Positions 32,030 through 40,028 of a DNA stretch of 64,000 nt are shown one piece after another. This DNA comes from Rhizobium terricola. Lineage in GTDB: Bacteria > Pseudomonadota > Alphaproteobacteria > Rhizobiales > Rhizobiaceae. Each line of letters begins with the position of its first letter. Within the stretch, counting starts at the first letter, position 1. Both the position numbers and the translations under genes were made by a program. The stretch lies in NCBI RefSeq assembly GCF_012927355.1, contig NZ_JABBGK010000002.1, forward strand, positions 1 through 64,000, read 5' to 3'. The notes under the pieces were generated by a model. It had not been told where the DNA came from. It ran no database searches and saw only the letters and a program-made list of their open reading frames with translations.

Positions 32030-32773
32030 ATGACGCAGCGATTTAAGGACAAGGTCGTGGTGATCACCGGCGGAACGGACGGCATCGGCTTGACCACGGC
32101 CAAATCGTTCGCCGCAGAAGGTGCCCATGTGTATGTCACGGGACGCCGGCAGGAGCGCCTGGACGAGGCGCTCGAGGAGATCGGCAACGGCGCCGTCGGC
32201 GTTCAAGGCGATGTCAGCGACCTTTCAGACATCGACCGGCTCTTTGCAGCGGTAGAACGGGATCACGGCCGCGTCGACGTGGTCTTCGCCAATGCCGGCA
32301 TATCCGAGTCCGCCCCGATCGGCGCCATTGAAGAAGATCATTTCGACCGCGTCTTCAGTATCAACGTGAAGGGCATGGTGTTCACCGTGCAGAAGGCCCT
32401 GCCCCTGATGTCTGCCGGTGGTGCGGTGGTGCTGACGGGATCGGGGGCGGGAGCCAAGGGCTTTGCCAACCTGTCCATCTACAGCGCGACGAAGGCGGCG
32501 ATCCGCTCGTTCGCACGAACATGGACGACAGACCTGAAAAGCCGGGGCATCCGGGTGAACGTCGTTTCACCCGGCATGGTCCTGACACCGGCAATGCAGA
32601 CCTATCTCCGGGACAATGCCGGCGCCGAGGAATGGATGCAGCAGACCATTCCGTTCGGCAGGCTCGCCCGGACCGAAGAGATCGCCAAGGCTGTTCTGTT
32701 TCTCGCATCGGAGGAAAGCAGCTTCGTGGGTGGCGAGGAGCTCTATGTCGATGGCGGCTTCGTGGCGGTGTGA
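32030..32773 (+). CDS. Short-chain dehydrogenase/reductase
   Basis: A 247-residue classical SDR that uses NAD(P)(H). The cofactor motif is TGGTDGIGL (TGxxxGxG type), the NAG motif is FANAGIS, and the catalytic set includes Ser in TGSGAGAKG and the Tyr/Lys pair YSATK. The C-terminal SFVGGEELYVDGGF is typical. ATG 32030 is the family start; the upstream frame crosses the operators. It is the presumed target of the TetR protein, which is released by an unknown ligand. The pair often travels as a transferable cassette. Confidence 0.94.
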   Translation: MTQRFKDKVVVITGGTDGIGLTTAKSFAAEGAHVYVTGRRQERLDEALEEIGNGAVGVQGDVSDLSDIDRLFAAVERDHGRVDVVFANAGISESAPIGAIEEDHFDRVFSINVKGMVFTVQKALPLMSAGGAVVLTGSGAGAKGFANLSIYSATKAAIRSFARTWTTDLKSRGIRVNVVSPGMVLTPAMQTYLRDNAGAEEWMQQTIPFGRLARTEEIAKAVLFLASEESSFVGGEELYVDGGFVAV

Positions 32774-32833
32774 AGACCGGCGAGATTCCGTATTGCGAGA
32801 CGCTGCCCAGAAAACCAGGCAGGCGCGGCAGTC

Positions 32834-32876
32834 GATCCCCCCTTGTGGGGGAGATGCCCGGCAGGGCAGAGGGGGT
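32834..32876. repeat. Family B REP-like palindrome (single copy)
   Basis: GATCCCCCCTTGTGGGGGAGATGCCCGGCAGGGCAGAGGGGGT contains two adjacent stems, the CCCCC/GGGGG stem and the GCCCGGCAGGGC stem, the same design as the paired copies at 44.4, 47.6 and 56.5 kb. Confidence 0.75.
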
Positions 32877-33032
32877 GGTCGGCGGAACGGACATGGACAA
32901 TGGCCACAAGTCGACAGACGCATATTTCGGGCCGTATCGGATTCTCACATAAAACCAGCGGTGTCGCTCCCATCTTGCTTCATGCTAGGCATTCGTCATT
33001 TCAACAGGGTGAACCAGCAGGAGTCAGAGACA

Positions 33033-33422
33033 ATGAAGTGCCTGCGCATCTATGCCACTCCGGATGGCGAGTCGCATTTCGACGAGGTTGAATTGCCGAC
33101 CACCAAGATTTCGGTGCACCCCGACGCCGTACCCTTCGACGTTTCGGCCAGTTATCCGGCATCCCGTGTCCGCTTTACCCATATCCCGGCCGGCATGCGC
33201 GAGGTTGCCTGGCATACGGTTCCCGAGCCTGTGCTGACCGTCAGGCTGGATGGCTCGGTCGACTACGAGACGAGCGACGGCGAAGTGCGCCACGTTGAGG
33301 CGGGCAGCTTCGTGTTGGTGGAAGACACACATGGCAAGGGCCATCTGTCACGCCATTCCGAAGAGGCGCAGACGGTCATCTGGATCTCGCTACCAAACGG
33401 CCTCGACTGGCCGCCCGCCTAG
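33033..33422 (+). CDS. Small cupin-like protein
   Basis: A 129-residue protein with a cupin-type all-beta core (YETSDGEVRHVEAGSFVLVEDTHGKGHLSRHSEE). The usual first metal motif is not obvious: one His is present at AWHTVPEPVL, so metal binding is doubtful. ATG 33033 follows GCAGGAG. It lies downstream of the SDR gene after a REP-like repeat and may be part of the same inserted segment. Substrate unknown. Confidence 0.75.
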   Translation: MKCLRIYATPDGESHFDEVELPTTKISVHPDAVPFDVSASYPASRVRFTHIPAGMREVAWHTVPEPVLTVRLDGSVDYETSDGEVRHVEAGSFVLVEDTHGKGHLSRHSEEAQTVIWISLPNGLDWPPA

Positions 33423-33540
33423 CCAGTCCGCGTGCCCGCGCGGCAGGGCAGAGGGGTTTTGGCAAGGCAAACGCGGTCACGAAAGGGCTGATGCCGGCAA
33501 CGGCAGATTTCGAGCTAGAAGGGTCGTTGGCGATCACAAC

Positions 33541-33586
33541 GAGGAGCGGCTTTCGCCCTATCGCGAGGCGGGGGTGGTGGCGTGAG
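33541..33586. repeat. Duplicated deoR tail, copy 2
   Basis: Copy of the last codons of the DeoR gene (see 31252), identical over about 36 bp, then lacking six bases before GTGGCGTGAG. It lies outside any gene, followed at once by a family B repeat. The sequence between the copies holds TetR, SDR and cupin genes. Confidence 0.9.
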
Positions 33587-33594
33587 GGGTGAGC

Positions 33595-33640
33595 ACCCCC
33601 CTCTGTCACTTCGTGACATCTCCCCCTCAAGGGGGGAGAT
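33595..33640. repeat. Family B REP-like palindrome
   Basis: ACCCCCCTCTGTCACTTCGTGACATCTCCCCCTCAAGGGGGGAGAT pattern with two consecutive stems (GTCAC-TTC-GTGAC and CTCCCCCT..AGGGGGGAG). Single copy between the duplicated deoR tail and the asparaginase 3' end. Confidence 0.8.
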
Positions 33641-33695
33641 CACACCCGCACCGGCTCAAACTCAACCCCGCCCCTCCCCCGGACGACGGAAAATC

Positions 33696-34703
33696 TCAGC
33701 TGAACAACACGTCCGTCACGCGCACGTCGCCGACATGGAGGCCGTTCCAGTTGCGCATGGAATGGTTGGCCATGGCGAGAAGGGCCTCGCGCTCGGGGCT
33801 GCCGGGGTCGAAATGGCGGGCGAGGAGTGCTGCGATCATCGATTCGGCGGCGCGGCTTGCGCCGTCCTCGCACTTGACGGCAAAGGACAGGCCCTGTTGC
33901 GGCAGAAGGGCGCAGAAGACGCCTTCGGCGCCGGTCTTGGCGAAGATCCTGCCCGGCGCCACTTCCATCAGCCGGGTGCAGAAGCGCTTGGTACCGGCGA
34001 CGTAGAAGGGTTCGGCCATGCAGGCCTCAATCAGGCGCTTCGAGGCCGCGGCCCGGACCGGCTCGAGGCCCTTGCCGGTCGCCATCCGGGCGAAGCCGCG
34101 GGCAAGGCCGACCAGCGGCACGGCATAGGTCGGGATCGAGCAGCCGTCGGTGCCGCAATTGTCATGGGTGAGTGCCGCGCCGGTCAGATCCTCCATGATG
34201 GCGCGGATCTCGGCCTGCAGCGGATGGTCATAGGTGGAATAGCCCTTCGGCTCCCAGCCGGAATGGCAGCAGGCGCAGACGAAGCCCGAATGCTTGCCCG
34301 AGCAGTTGTTGTGGAGCGCCGACGGCTTGTCGAGGGTGCGGGCCTGGTGGATGAGGGCCGGCTGTTCGAAGGACCAGTGGGCGCCGCATTCGAGCACGCT
34401 CTCGTCACGGCCCGCGCGCTTCAGCATCGAGGCGGCAAGGGCCGCATGTTCGTCCTCGCCGGAATGGGACGAGCAGGCGAGCGCCAGTTCCCTCGCTCCA
34501 AAACCATAGGCGTCGGCCGCACCGCTTTCGACGAGCGGCAGCGCCTGCATGGCCTTGCAGGCCGAGCGCGGAAAAGTCGGGGCCTCGATCTCGCCAGCGG
34601 AAAACACGACCTTGCCGTCGCCGTCGACGACCACGGCCATGCCGCGATGACGGCTTTCGACCAGCTTGCCACGGGTGACTTCGACGGTAACGGGATTTTC
34701 CAT
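33696..34703 (-). CDS. Rhizobial-type (class 3) L-asparaginase
   Basis: A 335-residue amidohydrolase releasing ammonia and aspartate from L-asparagine. It resembles the Rhizobium etli ReAIV/ReAV enzymes, unrelated to E. coli asparaginase II. Key residues line up: Ser47/Lys50 (RSACKAMQ), Ser79 (SSHSGE), Cys134/Lys137 (HNNCSGKHSG) and Asp186/Cys188 (NCGTDGC). In ReAV the equivalent Cys and Lys bind zinc and the Ser/Lys pairs form the active site. ATG 34703 is preceded by GAGAG and gives the family length; the frame extends to 34943. It is 124 bp after the hydrolase gene on the same strand. Confidence 0.9.
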   Translation of the reverse strand: MENPVTVEVTRGKLVESRHRGMAVVVDGDGKVVFSAGEIEAPTFPRSACKAMQALPLVESGAADAYGFGARELALACSSHSGEDEHAALAASMLKRAGRDESVLECGAHWSFEQPALIHQARTLDKPSALHNNCSGKHSGFVCACCHSGWEPKGYSTYDHPLQAEIRAIMEDLTGAALTHDNCGTDGCSIPTYAVPLVGLARGFARMATGKGLEPVRAAASKRLIEACMAEPFYVAGTKRFCTRLMEVAPGRIFAKTGAEGVFCALLPQQGLSFAVKCEDGASRAAESMIAALLARHFDPGSPEREALLAMANHSMRNWNGLHVGDVRVTDVLFS

Positions 34704-34827
34704 GGCGGCTCTCTCTGTTGGAGGATGCGGAGCCTCGCCTGATACTCCTTCGCCCGGCGCTTGCCAACAGCGGCGGGCTCGGGGACGAGCCGGAGGGGCA
34801 ATCCGGTCTTTGCCGACCGGTCTTTGT

Positions 34828-35649
34828 CTATTGACCCAGTACCTCGTCGAGAAAGTCGCCGACCAGATCGGCAAGCGCTTCCGGTTCCTCCCAGTGGACA
34901 TTGTGCCCCTGCCCCGGCAGCGCCGCGGTCGTGACATCGGCAAAGCTGGCAGCGAGCGCCCGCTGATGCGCCGGGCCGAACAGGGGATCCTCCATGCCGG
35001 AGACGCACAGCACCGGGCAGCGAACCGAAGCGGCCTTCTCCGTCAGGTCGACCGAAGACAGACCGTCGAACACATCTCGCCAGACCGCGGCGGGAATGGC
35101 GGCGGCCTCGCACCGGGCATAGTCGAGGAAATCCGCCGGCACGGGACGGCTGCAGCCGTGCCACTCGTCGAAGAAGGGATCGGCCGGATCGATCGGGTCG
35201 CAGAGCCCGTGGATCGCCCGGGCGACCGAGTTGTCGGCCGGCAGACGCGGGGTGAGCGAACTTGCGAGGATGACGAGTGCCGTGACCCTTCCGCCGAGGC
35301 GGGCCGCGAGATCGATCCCGACGGCGCCGCCCATGGAATGGCCAAGGATCGCCACCTTATCGATGCCGAGATGATCGATGAGCGCCTGCAGATCCTCGGC
35401 AAAGCCGTCGATCCCCTTGGTTCGCGCCGGCGTCGACGCCCCGTGTCCCGGCATGTCGGGGATCACGCAGTCGAAGGTCGCGAGACCCGGGATCAGCCGC
35501 GCATAGCTGCGGCTCGTATCGGTGAAACCGTGGACCAGAAGAAGGGCCGGCCCCGGGCCGGATTGACGGACATAGGCGAGCCGCCGCCCGTCCGGAAGGT
35601 CGAGGACGCGCTTGCGCCCCGACCAGCCGGCCTGATCAACGGGCATCAT
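34828..35649 (-). CDS. Alpha/beta hydrolase coupled to choX
   Basis: A 273-residue alpha/beta hydrolase. Oxyanion motif LLVHGFTDTSRSY, nucleophile elbow GHSMGGAVG, and His in LPGQGHNVHWEEP are all present; the acid is probably in VSGMEDPLFG. The ATG at 35649 overlaps the choX stop as ATGA, so translation is coupled. A hydrolase next to a choline-binding protein suggests a choline or betaine ester as substrate, which is inference from position only. Confidence 0.9.
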   Translation of the reverse strand: MMPVDQAGWSGRKRVLDLPDGRRLAYVRQSGPGPALLLVHGFTDTSRSYARLIPGLATFDCVIPDMPGHGASTPARTKGIDGFAEDLQALIDHLGIDKVAILGHSMGGAVGIDLAARLGGRVTALVILASSLTPRLPADNSVARAIHGLCDPIDPADPFFDEWHGCSRPVPADFLDYARCEAAAIPAAVWRDVFDGLSSVDLTEKAASVRCPVLCVSGMEDPLFGPAHQRALAASFADVTTAALPGQGHNVHWEEPEALADLVGDFLDEVLGQ

Positions 35650-36584
35650 AGACCGAGTGCCGCCTTGACCGCGTCGAGGCCGGGCTTGCCGTCCAGCGTC
35701 TCGACACCCGCAAGCCATGCCTCGAGCCGCTGCGGCTCGTCCTTGATCGCCTTGGCGGCTGCGGCTTCCGGGTCCATGCCGTCGTCGATCAGGTAGCCCA
35801 TGCCCTTGTTTTCGAAGTCGATGTCGAAAGCGAGGTTGGACAGAAGCTTGCCCACGTTCGGGCATTCCGAGAGATAGCCCTTGCGCACCTGGGTGGAGAC
35901 GGTCGCGGCGCCGAAATCGGGACCGTAGAACTTGTCGCCGCCGGTCAGGTAGCGCAGCGGAAGAGCGGTGTTCATCGGATGCGGCGCCCAGCCCTGGAAG
36001 ACGATGAACTCCTTGGCCTTCACCTTGCGCTGGGCCTCCGCCAGCATGCCCTGCTCGCTCGATTCCACGACCTCCCAGCCGGAAAGGCCGAGATCCTTGT
36101 CGGCGATGGCGTCGAACATGGTCTGGTTCGAGCCGGGCTCGATGCCGTACATCTTGCGACCGAACTGGTCGGCGAATTTCTGCAGGTCCTTGAAGTCGTG
36201 GACACCGGCCTCGTAGACATAGTCGGGCACGGCGAAGGTGTATTTGGCGCCGGTCAGGTTGACGCGGACCGTCTCGACCGAACCCTTCTCCTTGTAGTTG
36301 CCGAAATAGACCTGCATCGCCGGGTCCCAGTAGCCGAGGAAGATGTCGAGGTCCTTGTTCTCGAGGCTCTTGTAGATCACCTCGACGCCGAGCAGGTTGG
36401 CGCTCGGCTCATAGCCGAGGCCCTTCAGCAGGGTCATTCCGACGCCGGTGGTGAAGGCGAGGTCGTTCCAGCCCGGCTCGGCGAGCCGGACGGCCTTGCA
36501 GCTCTCCGCATCCGCCGCCAGCGCGGCCCCGCCATAGCCCATCAGCGCCACCGCCAGCACCGGCATCCTTATCCGATCGAACAT
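35646..36584 (-). CDS. choX: Choline ABC transporter substrate-binding protein ChoX
   Basis: A 312-residue periplasmic binding protein with a signal peptide (cleavage after ALAA at about residue 24). Aromatic-box residues typical of choline/betaine binding are seen at Trp39 with Asp41 (EPGWNDL), Trp86 (GYWDP), Tyr122 and Trp199 (FQGWAPHP), matching the ChoX pattern of S. meliloti in spacing, to within a few residues. ATG 36584 has AGGGGAA upstream. No choW or choV permease/ATPase gene lies nearby, so it must use a transporter encoded elsewhere. Tandem operator-like repeats lie before it and it is divergent from a BetI-like regulator. Confidence 0.93.
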   Translation of the reverse strand: MFDRIRMPVLAVALMGYGGAALAADAESCKAVRLAEPGWNDLAFTTGVGMTLLKGLGYEPSANLLGVEVIYKSLENKDLDIFLGYWDPAMQVYFGNYKEKGSVETVRVNLTGAKYTFAVPDYVYEAGVHDFKDLQKFADQFGRKMYGIEPGSNQTMFDAIADKDLGLSGWEVVESSEQGMLAEAQRKVKAKEFIVFQGWAPHPMNTALPLRYLTGGDKFYGPDFGAATVSTQVRKGYLSECPNVGKLLSNLAFDIDFENKGMGYLIDDGMDPEAAAAKAIKDEPQRLEAWLAGVETLDGKPGLDAVKAALGL

Positions 36585-36602
36585 GTCGTTCCCCTTGTTG
36601 AT

Positions 36603-36638
36603 TTGACCACTTGGATAAAAAATTGACCAATGGGACAA
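36603..36638. promoter_or_regulatory. Tandem operators between choX and the BetI-like gene
   Basis: TTGACCACTTGGATAA (36603-36618) and TTGACCAATGGGACAA (36623-36638) match at 12 of 16 positions and are 20 bp apart, two helical turns. Each is roughly palindromic (TTG-CCA...TGG-AA). They lie between the choX start and the regulator start, as expected for TetR-family sites. Confidence 0.6.
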
Positions 36639-36690
36639 CTATTGATCTTTCGGGAAAACATGTCAACTGTGGCCCGATCGGAGGCAGGAC

Positions 36691-37296
36691 ATGAAACTCA
36701 CCCGCATCAGCGTCATCAGGCGCCGCGAACTCAGGCTCGCGGCCTTCGAGGTGCTGCAGAAGGAAGGCATTGCCGGGGCGACGCTGGAAAAGGTCGCAGC
36801 CCACACGAACTCGTCGAAGGGGATCGTGCTGCACTATTTCCGCAACAAGCAGGAGCTGTTCGAACATGCGATGCGCGAGGCCAACAGCCAGCTGCGCGAC
36901 GCGGTGACGGAAAGGCTGCGACGGGCGAAGACGCCGCGTGAGCGGCTCTCGGCCATCGTCGAGGGCAATTTCGAGGAGCGCTTCTATCAGCCGGCCACAT
37001 GCCATGCCTGGCTGTCGCTCTGCGCAGAGGTGCCGCGGGAGCCGCAGTTTACCCGGATCCAGAAGGTCATCCACGCCCGGATGCATTCGAACCTGATGTC
37101 GGCCCTGACCGACCTCCTGCCCCGGGACGAGTGCGAGGAAGTGGCGCTTGCGCTGACGACGCTGATCGACGGACTATGGCTGCGGCTTGGGCTCGACAGC
37201 GGCGGAATTTCCCGCGAGACGGCGCTCAACCAGGTCTATGCCTATCTGGACCATCGCCTGCCCGGCGGCTGGCCGGAACGGCGCGGCAACATCTGA
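36691..37296 (+). CDS. TetR/BetI-like regulator of the choX operon
   Basis: A 201-residue TetR-family protein of the BetI branch: RRRELRLAAFEVLQKEGIAGATLEKVAAHTNSSKGIVLHYFRNKQELFEHAMREA is the helix-turn-helix, and the C-terminal domain has the BetI-like LIDGLWLRLGLD. It is clearly related to the betI gene at 43759 (same length, same ERLSAIV and IDGL elements), but is divergent from choX instead of heading the betaine operon. GGAGG precedes the ATG. It probably represses choX and the hydrolase; choline or an analogue would be the natural ligand. Confidence 0.9.
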   Translation: MKLTRISVIRRRELRLAAFEVLQKEGIAGATLEKVAAHTNSSKGIVLHYFRNKQELFEHAMREANSQLRDAVTERLRRAKTPRERLSAIVEGNFEERFYQPATCHAWLSLCAEVPREPQFTRIQKVIHARMHSNLMSALTDLLPRDECEEVALALTTLIDGLWLRLGLDSGGISRETALNQVYAYLDHRLPGGWPERRGNI

Positions 37297-37332
37297 ACGC
37301 CGGCGACGCGAGCCGGCACCCCAAAATGGAAA

Positions 37333-37353
37333 GGGGCCGCGCGAAGCGGCCCC
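37333..37353 (+). terminator. GC-rich hairpin after the BetI-like gene
   Basis: GGGGCCGC and GCGGCCCC form a perfect eight-pair stem with loop GCGAA. There is no T-run, so it may be a pause or mRNA-end structure rather than a classical terminator. Confidence 0.5.
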
Positions 37354-37710
37354 TCCATGAGGTCTGATCTGTGTCGAGACCCGGACCGCGAAGGGCGATC
37401 CGGAGGAAGGCGGGTTCAGGCCGAGGGCTGCCCCGTCAAGACCGCCACCTTTCCCATGTCAGCTGCACAGACCGAAATCTCACTCGACATTGGATCACCT
37501 TCCTTTCAATACGTTGACGATAAGGAGAAGGTAGGTGCGTCGCGGGCTTCCTGCAAGGCACGTTGTGTAACCGTCGGGCTCCATAAGTGAGTTGCAATAT
37601 GGCCGGCATCGATTACCATTCGCCAGCCTGAACACACTGCTTCGCGCCCCGCCATGGCGCGCTTCCCGGAAAATCCCGCGCGCTCAGGGCCTGCAAGCAG
37701 GTCCTTGGAC

Positions 37711-37820
37711 CAGTTTCAGCACGATCTTGCCGATGTGTATCGAGCTTTTCACCAGCCGGTGGACCTCGACGACGTCGTCGAAGGGCAGAATGGTGTGGAT
37801 GACCGGGGCGACCGCGCCAA
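37711..37820 (-). pseudogene. 3' fragment of a duplicated quinone oxidoreductase
   Basis: This stretch copies the end of the intact gene at 40029-41030: roughly 8 mismatches in 100 aligned bases by eye. Read on the minus strand it still encodes [19 protein letters not shown] and HIGKIVLKL in frame, but nothing of the first 290 residues remains and the stop is lost. It sits in the 625-bp gap 37297-37921, which otherwise has no gene. Confidence 0.85.
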
Positions 37821-37921
37821 CGCCATCGGGAAATGTCCGTCATCAACAGGCAAGCGCGCCCCATCGACAGTGTCGAAGGGGCTCACTCGCGGCTGCGCGC
37901 TTTGTGCCGGGTTCCGCCTTC

Positions 37922-38296
37922 TCAGGCGACCGCTTCCTCGCGCACATCATCCAACAGCAGATGGACGGTGATGTATTTGATCGTATAGGGCACGCCGCTG
38001 TCGGCCTTTTCCTCCACTGTTCCACCGTCCGCAGGGTGCCAGGCGTGGTAATGGGGATTGTTGACGATCAAGGTGACCGCCTTGCCGGCAAAACGGCCAT
38101 CGAGGCGATAGCGCTTTTCGGCGAGCGGCCAGATGCGCTGGTAGTCCTGTTCGGTGACGCGGATGCGAAGCGCCTGGCGTTCTATGAGCCGACCCGAAGG
38201 GCTTTCGCCGTCACGCGGGGTCTCCGCAATCGCGACCGTCACCTCCTCGGCGTTCTCGAAGACAGACTTCAACTCTTCCGGCCAGAAACGCCTCAT
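37922..38296 (-). CDS. Hypothetical protein, 124 residues
   Basis: Starts MRRFWPEELKSVFENAEEVTVAIAETPRD; a mixed alpha/beta protein with no signal or membrane segment. Near the end is a conserved-looking stretch AVTLIVNNPHYHAWHPADGG with two His in a YHAWH motif. ATG 38296 has GGAGG 8 bp upstream and is preferred to 38326. No family is recognised; it may be a metal-binding or regulatory protein. Confidence 0.6.
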   Translation of the reverse strand: MRRFWPEELKSVFENAEEVTVAIAETPRDGESPSGRLIERQALRIRVTEQDYQRIWPLAEKRYRLDGRFAGKAVTLIVNNPHYHAWHPADGGTVEEKADSGVPYTIKYITVHLLLDDVREEAVA

Positions 38297-38454
38297 GAAC
38301 AATCCTCCCGTTTTGTGGCTCCTCAACCACCGATGAGGCTAACCTTTCCGCGGGCGACACGCAAATGCTCGCTTACGGCCTTACCCCACGCGAGACCAGT
38401 TGACCGTCCGGGCCTGCGCGGCGACACTTACCTTGGCAATGGGAGGAGACAATC

Positions 38455-38760
38455 ATGGAAGACCCGATCCGCTGGCGAAACATGCAGAGCGCGCCGAGGG
38501 ACGGCAGCCGTATCCTGGTGACCATCCGCGCCTCCGAACAGGGGCCGGGCGCCGTCGATCTCGTCTACTGGTCGAATGGCGACCGCTTCGGAACCGACGG
38601 CTGGCGCTCCTCGGATTCAACGCCGGGGGCGATCATTTCCTATGCGGAACCGGAGCTGAAATGCTGGATGCCACTGCCGGGGGTCGACACGGATGCGACC
38701 GCGAGGCCGCCGGCCTGGGAGGGCGAGGACGAGGCCGAGCTGGATGGCTCCGGGATCTGA
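38455..38760 (+). CDS. Hypothetical protein, 101 residues
   Basis: Has the phage- and rhizobium-associated start pattern WRNMQSAPRDGSRILVTI (W-x-x-M-x-SAP-x-DG-x-x-ILV), a tryptophan-rich middle (VYWSNGDRFGTDGWRSS) and an acidic tail. Proteins of this type are short and of unknown role. GGGAGGAG precedes the ATG at a good distance. Confidence 0.65.
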   Translation: MEDPIRWRNMQSAPRDGSRILVTIRASEQGPGAVDLVYWSNGDRFGTDGWRSSDSTPGAIISYAEPELKCWMPLPGVDTDATARPPAWEGEDEAELDGSGI

Positions 38761-39011
38761 GACGCAGCTTTGCGGCTGGCGGATGATGGGGCGCAGTTTG
38801 GCGGACGACGAGAGTTGCTGCTGCCTGATTGAAACGCGGTGGCGATGGCGGGTTGGCGCCAATTGCGGACATTGCGGCTGCCGCAAAACTCGAGGAAACT
38901 GATCTTACTATTGTGAGCCTTGGGACGCATGGCGCGAGCGCAGAACAACGTGAATTCCGCTCGTCTTGGTTCACACGACGGTAAATGGGATTGATCCGAC
39001 GGTATCTGCAC

Positions 39012-39392
39012 ATGACACTGCAAGAGTTTTATCGCGCGTACATAGGCTGCCTAAATCGACAAGATTGGGATGAGCTGAGGCGGTATGTTGCCGACGATGT
39101 CAAACACAATGATCGACCGCTTGGGCTGTCAGGCTACCGCTCGATGCTGATCAAGGACTTCGAGGACATCCCCGACCTGCGTTTCGTCATAGATCGTCTG
39201 GTATGCGACCCACCCCTTATTGCGGCGAGGTTGATGTTCAATTGCTCACCAAAAGGCCACTTCCTTGGTTTAGAGATAAACGGGCGACGCATCTCCTTCG
39301 CAGAAAACGTATTATACGAGGTGAAGGACGGCAAAATAGTCGATGTGTTTTCCGTGATCGATAAAACCGCGATCGAAAATCAGATTGCTTGA
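39012..39392 (+). CDS. SnoaL-like/ester-cyclase-fold protein
   Basis: A 126-residue alpha+beta-barrel protein of the SnoaL/NTF2 type. Marks are an N-terminal LQEFYRAYIGCLNRQDWDELRRYVADDVKHNDRP, YRSMLIKDFEDIPDLRFVID and a final EVKDGKIVDVFSVID. Such proteins are cyclases or unassigned small-ligand binders. The start is unclear: ATG 39012 or 38985. Base composition is lower in GC than the surroundings. Confidence 0.7.
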   Translation: MTLQEFYRAYIGCLNRQDWDELRRYVADDVKHNDRPLGLSGYRSMLIKDFEDIPDLRFVIDRLVCDPPLIAARLMFNCSPKGHFLGLEINGRRISFAENVLYEVKDGKIVDVFSVIDKTAIENQIA

Positions 39393-39419
39393 GCCACTTT
39401 TGCGGCGGGCAATGACAGT

Positions 39420-39908
39420 TTGGGCCGACAATGGCCATGGCCCCGGCAACAAGACTTTGCGTTCATTCTACAGCGAGAGGCCACTGTTCTGAAGCTGGTA
39501 CGGGTATCGAGCCAACCTGACTGGGAGGCGTATCATCAGATTCGACGGCACGTGCTGTTCGATTTGCGCGGATTGTCTGGATATGACGATCACCATCCTG
39601 ACGACAGAAAGCCAGAACATATTCCGCTGGTTTTTACTGATGGCGCTGAGTTCGTTGGAGCTCTCCGTCTTGATCTGACTGCGAACAAAAACGGGGTGGT
39701 TCGCACGGTTGCAATCGTTGCGGAGCGGCAGCGGCAGGGTATCGGACGAGCCATGATGACCGCCGTCGAGACACTGGCAATGGCTCAAGAGGTAGTCAGG
39801 TTAGAAACCTACGCAGCGCCAGACGCAGTGGGTTTTTATAGCAAGCTCGGCTGGGAAATTGTCGATGCTCACCGGCCCAACCCTCTAATGGCAAAGCTTC
39901 TGAAATGA
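39420..39908 (+). CDS. GNAT-family N-acetyltransferase
   Basis: A 162-residue GNAT. The acetyl-CoA pyrophosphate loop is AERQRQGIGRAMMTAVE (motif A), preceded by the beta-strand VVRTVAIV and followed by VRLETYAAPDAVGFYSKLGWEIV (motif B). The N-terminus is uncertain: the frame opens with TTG 39420, and the conserved part starts near LKLVRVSS. As with the neighbour, GC content is lower than average. Substrate unknown. Confidence 0.8.
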   Translation: MGRQWPWPRQQDFAFILQREATVLKLVRVSSQPDWEAYHQIRRHVLFDLRGLSGYDDHHPDDRKPEHIPLVFTDGAEFVGALRLDLTANKNGVVRTVAIVAERQRQGIGRAMMTAVETLAMAQEVVRLETYAAPDAVGFYSKLGWEIVDAHRPNPLMAKLLK

Positions 39909-40028
39909 CCGCTTTGGCCCGATACCCGACCCGGCCCAGCCGCCATGAGCTGGCCGCTCTGCCTCTGACCTTCGGCAGGCCGACCGCCGGCTAAAGGAAA
40001 AAATCGGACCCTCGCCGACCATTGCGCC

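Noticed and set aside
36409..37086. 225-codon minus-strand frame joining choX and the BetI-like gene
   Set aside because: It runs through the choX promoter and opposite the regulator; only the choX frame is supported.
37333..37353. Strong Rho-independent terminator
   Set aside because: The stem is good but no T-run follows on the plus strand, so it is listed only as a hairpin with modest confidence.
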